Of a DNA stretch of 25,312 nt, positions 23,459-25,312 are shown piece after piece; position 1 is the first letter of the stretch; each line of letters opens with the position of its first letter. The notes under the pieces are model-generated. The model was not told where the DNA came from. It searched no databases and was given only the letters and a program-made list of their open reading frames with translations. A program made the translations under genes and the position numbers. The stretch is from contig JAEEWS010000042.1 of NCBI GenBank assembly GCA_016287765.1, positions 1 through 25,312 on the forward strand, read 5' to 3'. Source of the stretch: Lachnospiraceae bacterium. GTDB lineage: Bacteria; Bacillota_A; Clostridia; Lachnospirales; Lachnospiraceae.

Positions 23459-24253
23459 TCATGAAATAAAAAGCGATTTCAGCATTCTCTTTATTCCCTT
23501 TATATCCAAAGGGGACTCTTCGGTTTCATATGTGATCAAGAGATTCTTTCCGAGATATATGCCATTTTCCCTGTATTCATCCAGTTTATGGAATGTAGCA
23601 GCCCTATATCCGTCCTCATCCATGAGTCCCAAATGTTCCAGGAAGATCTCCTCTCTGGTTTTGGTATTGAGTAAAGTAAAGTCAGGGTATCTGATTCCCA
23701 TATTCAGTTGCAATGGAGCCTCATAACGATAGGGAATACCCAGATCATATAATATGTCTGCAATTATCGCTTCGGATTTAGAACGCACTTTCTCGCCCCT
23801 TTTGGTATCGTATCGTAGATTCTCAGATAAATAGGAGTTTGCTTTGAATTTCACGGATTGCCACTCTTCGGCATAAAGATCGTCGGATAAAATGTACGGT
23901 ATAACAAGCCTTTGACGTTCGGGAGAGAGTTTTAAAAAGGTCGAGTCCCCATTGTTGTCTTCAAGTTTATCTATTATTCTCTGCAAAGTCTTTAATTCTT
24001 CATTCGCTTCTTTAAGAAAACGCTTATTATAGTCCTTTTGCGCCAGCTCTTTAACCAGTGGCTTATTTTTAACCGACAGGTAATCTCCAACTGTGTCATT
24101 CTTTACCATTACATTATAGTACCGATAACCCTTTTCGGTTTTTACCACCCGCAATCGTCCTTCCGGAAAGTTACCTTCATCCTGTTCTGCAAGTTTAATG
24201 GCCTTTTTAATGATGGATTCACGTTTTTTCAATTGTTTGATCAGTTCTTTCAT
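23459..24253 (-). CDS. PD-(D/E)XK nuclease-like protein
   Basis: A 264-residue protein with GAAAGGA before ATG 24251-24253. The first 100 residues are helical and strongly charged (KELIKQLKKRESIIKKAIKL and a later helix LKEANEELKTLQRIIDKLED), probably a coiled coil. The C-terminal half looks like a nuclease fold: RSKSEAIIADILYDLGIPY (Glu161 on the first helix), YPDFTLLN (Asp191) and IFLEHLGLMD (Glu206, with His in place of the usual Lys). The order E-helix, PD, ExH fits the PD-(D/E)XK superfamily, but the Lys-to-His change leaves activity uncertain. It is the nearest gene to the hairpin at 24292-24329 and the tandem array beyond it. Confidence 0.65.
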   Translation of the reverse strand: MKELIKQLKKRESIIKKAIKLAEQDEGNFPEGRLRVVKTEKGYRYYNVMVKNDTVGDYLSVKNKPLVKELAQKDYNKRFLKEANEELKTLQRIIDKLEDNNGDSTFLKLSPERQRLVIPYILSDDLYAEEWQSVKFKANSYLSENLRYDTKRGEKVRSKSEAIIADILYDLGIPYRYEAPLQLNMGIRYPDFTLLNTKTREEIFLEHLGLMDEDGYRAATFHKLDEYRENGIYLGKNLLITYETEESPLDIKGIKRMLKSLFIS

Positions 24254-24291
24254 GAGAATTTCCTTTCAAGAATTAATAGAAGTATAGAATT

Positions 24292-24329
24292 TTTAACTAA
24301 ATGATTCCGGAATGGTCAATTTAGTTAAA
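24292..24329. repeat. Perfect 11-bp inverted repeat with palindromic loop
   Basis: TTTAACTAAAT (24292-24302) is mirrored by ATTTAGTTAAA (24319-24329), and the loop carries its own palindrome ATTCCGGAAT (24304-24313). The arms contain the TTAACTAA/TTAGTTAA pair found in every unit of the array that starts 33 bp further on. It lies in the upstream region of the nuclease-like gene, about 40 bp from its ATG. Confidence 0.8.
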
Positions 24330-24361
24330 GAAAACAGAGGACCGCACGCCCTGATCTGCCG

Positions 24362-24811
24362 TGTGAGGGGGGAACTTTTAACTAAGTGAGGGTTTTTCAC
24401 TGCTTTTAGTTACAAAAAGCAAGGCTTCGCGCGGCTTTCACCCGCGCTCGAGGGGGAAATGTTTAACTAAGTGAGGGCTTTTCACTGCTTTTAGTTAATA
24501 AAAGCAAGGCTTCGCGCGGCTTTCGCCCGCGCTCGAGGGGGGAATTGTTTAACTAAGTGAGGGCTTTTTCACTCTTTTAGTTACAATTAGCAAGGCTTCG
24601 CGCGGCTTTCACCCGCGCTCGAGGGGGTAACTTTTAACTAAGTGAAGGCTTTTTCACACTTTTAGTTACAAAAAGCAAGGCTTCGCGCGGCTTTCGCCCG
24701 CGCTCGAGGGGGAAATGTTTAACTAAGTGAGGGCTTTTCACCGCTTTTAGTTAATAAAAGCAAGTCTTCGCGCGGCTTTCACCCGCGCTCGAGGGGGAAT
24801 TGTTTAACTAA
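24362..24811. repeat. Tandem array of five 85-86 bp structured repeats plus a partial sixth
   Basis: TTAACTAA recurs at 24378, 24463, 24549, 24634, 24719 and 24804, so the period is 85-86 bp. Each complete unit has two hairpins: TTAACTAAGTGA with TCAC...TTAGTTA, then GCGCGG-CTTTC-(A/G)CCCGCGC, ending in CTCGAGGGG. The sixth unit decays after its first arm. Units 1/4, 2/5 and 3/6 share private variants, so a three-unit block of about 256 bp was duplicated. There are no unique spacers between units. No gene is seen in this stretch or in 24812-24944. Confidence 0.92.
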
Positions 24812-24944
24812 AACGAAGGTTTTGTGGGATTTAGGTAAAAAAGAGGGATTTGCGTCCCAAGAATTGCCTGTATCGGGGATTATACCGCCGGTAAAGGGAA
24901 ATGTCAACAAAAACAGCGGCAGAGAAAAGTCAGAGAAAGGCCAA

Positions 24945-24970
24945 GAAAAACCCCGGCAGGAACGCCGGGG
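24945..24970 (-). terminator. Terminator of plsY
   Basis: On the minus strand CCCCGGC, a 6-nt loop and GCCGGGG form a 7-bp GC stem followed by TTTTTC. It lies about 55 nt after the plsY stop. Confidence 0.88.
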
Positions 24971-25025
24971 CAAAATCATCAAAGATGTAGGCAGATTAAC
25001 AATTGTATAAGTGGTGGCTTCTTTC

Positions 25026-25312
25026 TCAGTGAGCATGCCCGAAACTGAACTTCCGCTCTGTTCCGGTCATCAGTCTCCTGATGTTCTCTTTGTGGCGAAC
25101 GATCAGGAGGATCGCAGAAACAAGCGAAAGAATGATAGCCCATGGCTCTGCGCCCACGATCAGAAGGACAACCGGTGCTGAAAGGATTGCAACCATTGTA
25201 GCGACCGACATGTACTTTAACGTGAACAGGAGCAGGCAAAGAAGCACAACCCCCACAAGTCCTGCGCGCCAGTCGTAAAACCAGAGGGCCGCAATGTCAA
25301 CCAGGAAGCCTT
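25026..25312 (-). CDS. plsY: Glycerol-3-phosphate acyltransferase PlsY, C-terminal part
   Basis: The frame is open to the window edge, so the start lies outside; the GTG at 25254-25256 is an internal Val. About 94 residues are visible: a hydrophobic stretch GFLVDIAALWFYDWRAGLVG, further membrane segments, and the family's C-terminal signature LIVRHKENIRRLMTGTERKF (the RHxENI-RL-xGTE motif of PlsY). PlsY is a membrane enzyme that transfers an acyl group from acyl-phosphate to glycerol-3-phosphate, the first step of phospholipid synthesis. Conserved N-terminal motifs cannot be checked here. The gene ends the window as a housekeeping landmark beyond the repeat array. Confidence 0.9.
   Translation of the reverse strand, partial: GFLVDIAALWFYDWRAGLVGVVLLCLLLFTLKYMSVATMVAILSAPVVLLIVGAEPWAIILSLVSAILLIVRHKENIRRLMTGTERKFSFGHAH

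Noticed and set aside
24362..24811. CRISPR array
   Set aside because: The units are 85-86 bp and nearly identical throughout, with no unique spacers and no cas genes nearby.

Overview
The window looks like a chromosomal segment of a Gram-positive anaerobe of the Lachnospiraceae type (Butyrivibrio/Roseburia-like). This rests on the gene families: a DUF6033-like protein, a LytTR/GHKL two-component pair, an AAA_14/DUF4143 ATPase, PadR with DUF2812, a Cys-rich membrane protein and a GH113-like enzyme. Strong AGGAGG-type ribosome sites, consensus sigma-A promoters and U-rich hairpin terminators agree. The assignment is made by eye; no search was run.

Layout. 1-840: 3' end of a flavin-reductase-like gene, the 3' remnant of a tyrosine recombinase, and short tandem repeats. 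841-4613 (minus): a DUF6033-like protein, a FliD-like small protein, and a GHKL histidine kinase with its LytTR regulator. 4683-6097 (minus): a second copy of the short repeat motif, then an AAA+ ATPase whose promoter abuts a 12-bp inverted repeat. 6292-7876 (plus): a ribbon-helix-helix regulator with a 22-bp palindromic operator, and a Cys-rich membrane protein. 7908-10735 (minus): an apparent PadR-led operon (PadR, DUF2812, anchored exported protein, CPBP protease, unknown protein). 10737-15719 (minus): separate units for a GH113-like hydrolase, an anchored alpha/beta hydrolase and a chemotaxis receptor. 15834-22449 (plus): a polyamine operon. 22538-24253 (minus): a tautomerase, a frameshifted small gene, an unknown small protein and a nuclease-like protein. 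24292-24811: a hairpin and a tandem array of about 85-bp structured repeats. 25026-end (minus): the 3' part of plsY.

The centrepiece is the polyamine operon: arginine decarboxylase, aminopropyltransferase homologue, agmatinase-type ureohydrolase, carboxy(nor)spermidine dehydrogenase-type enzyme and carboxy(nor)spermidine decarboxylase. It encodes a route from arginine to spermidine using aspartate semialdehyde rather than decarboxylated SAM, either through putrescine or through an aminopropylagmatine intermediate. It also carries an aminopropyltransferase homologue although no SAM decarboxylase gene is in the window. Four oddities deserve attention: a long leader ending in a strong terminator just before the first ribosome site, an Asp-to-Asn change in the SpeE nucleotide-binding region, a highly structured 134-nt element between the last two genes, and a roughly 77-residue low-complexity insert in the decarboxylase.

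The other notable non-coding feature is the tandem array at 24362-24811. It shows a three-unit higher-order structure and lies upstream of a gene for a PD-(D/E)XK-like protein.
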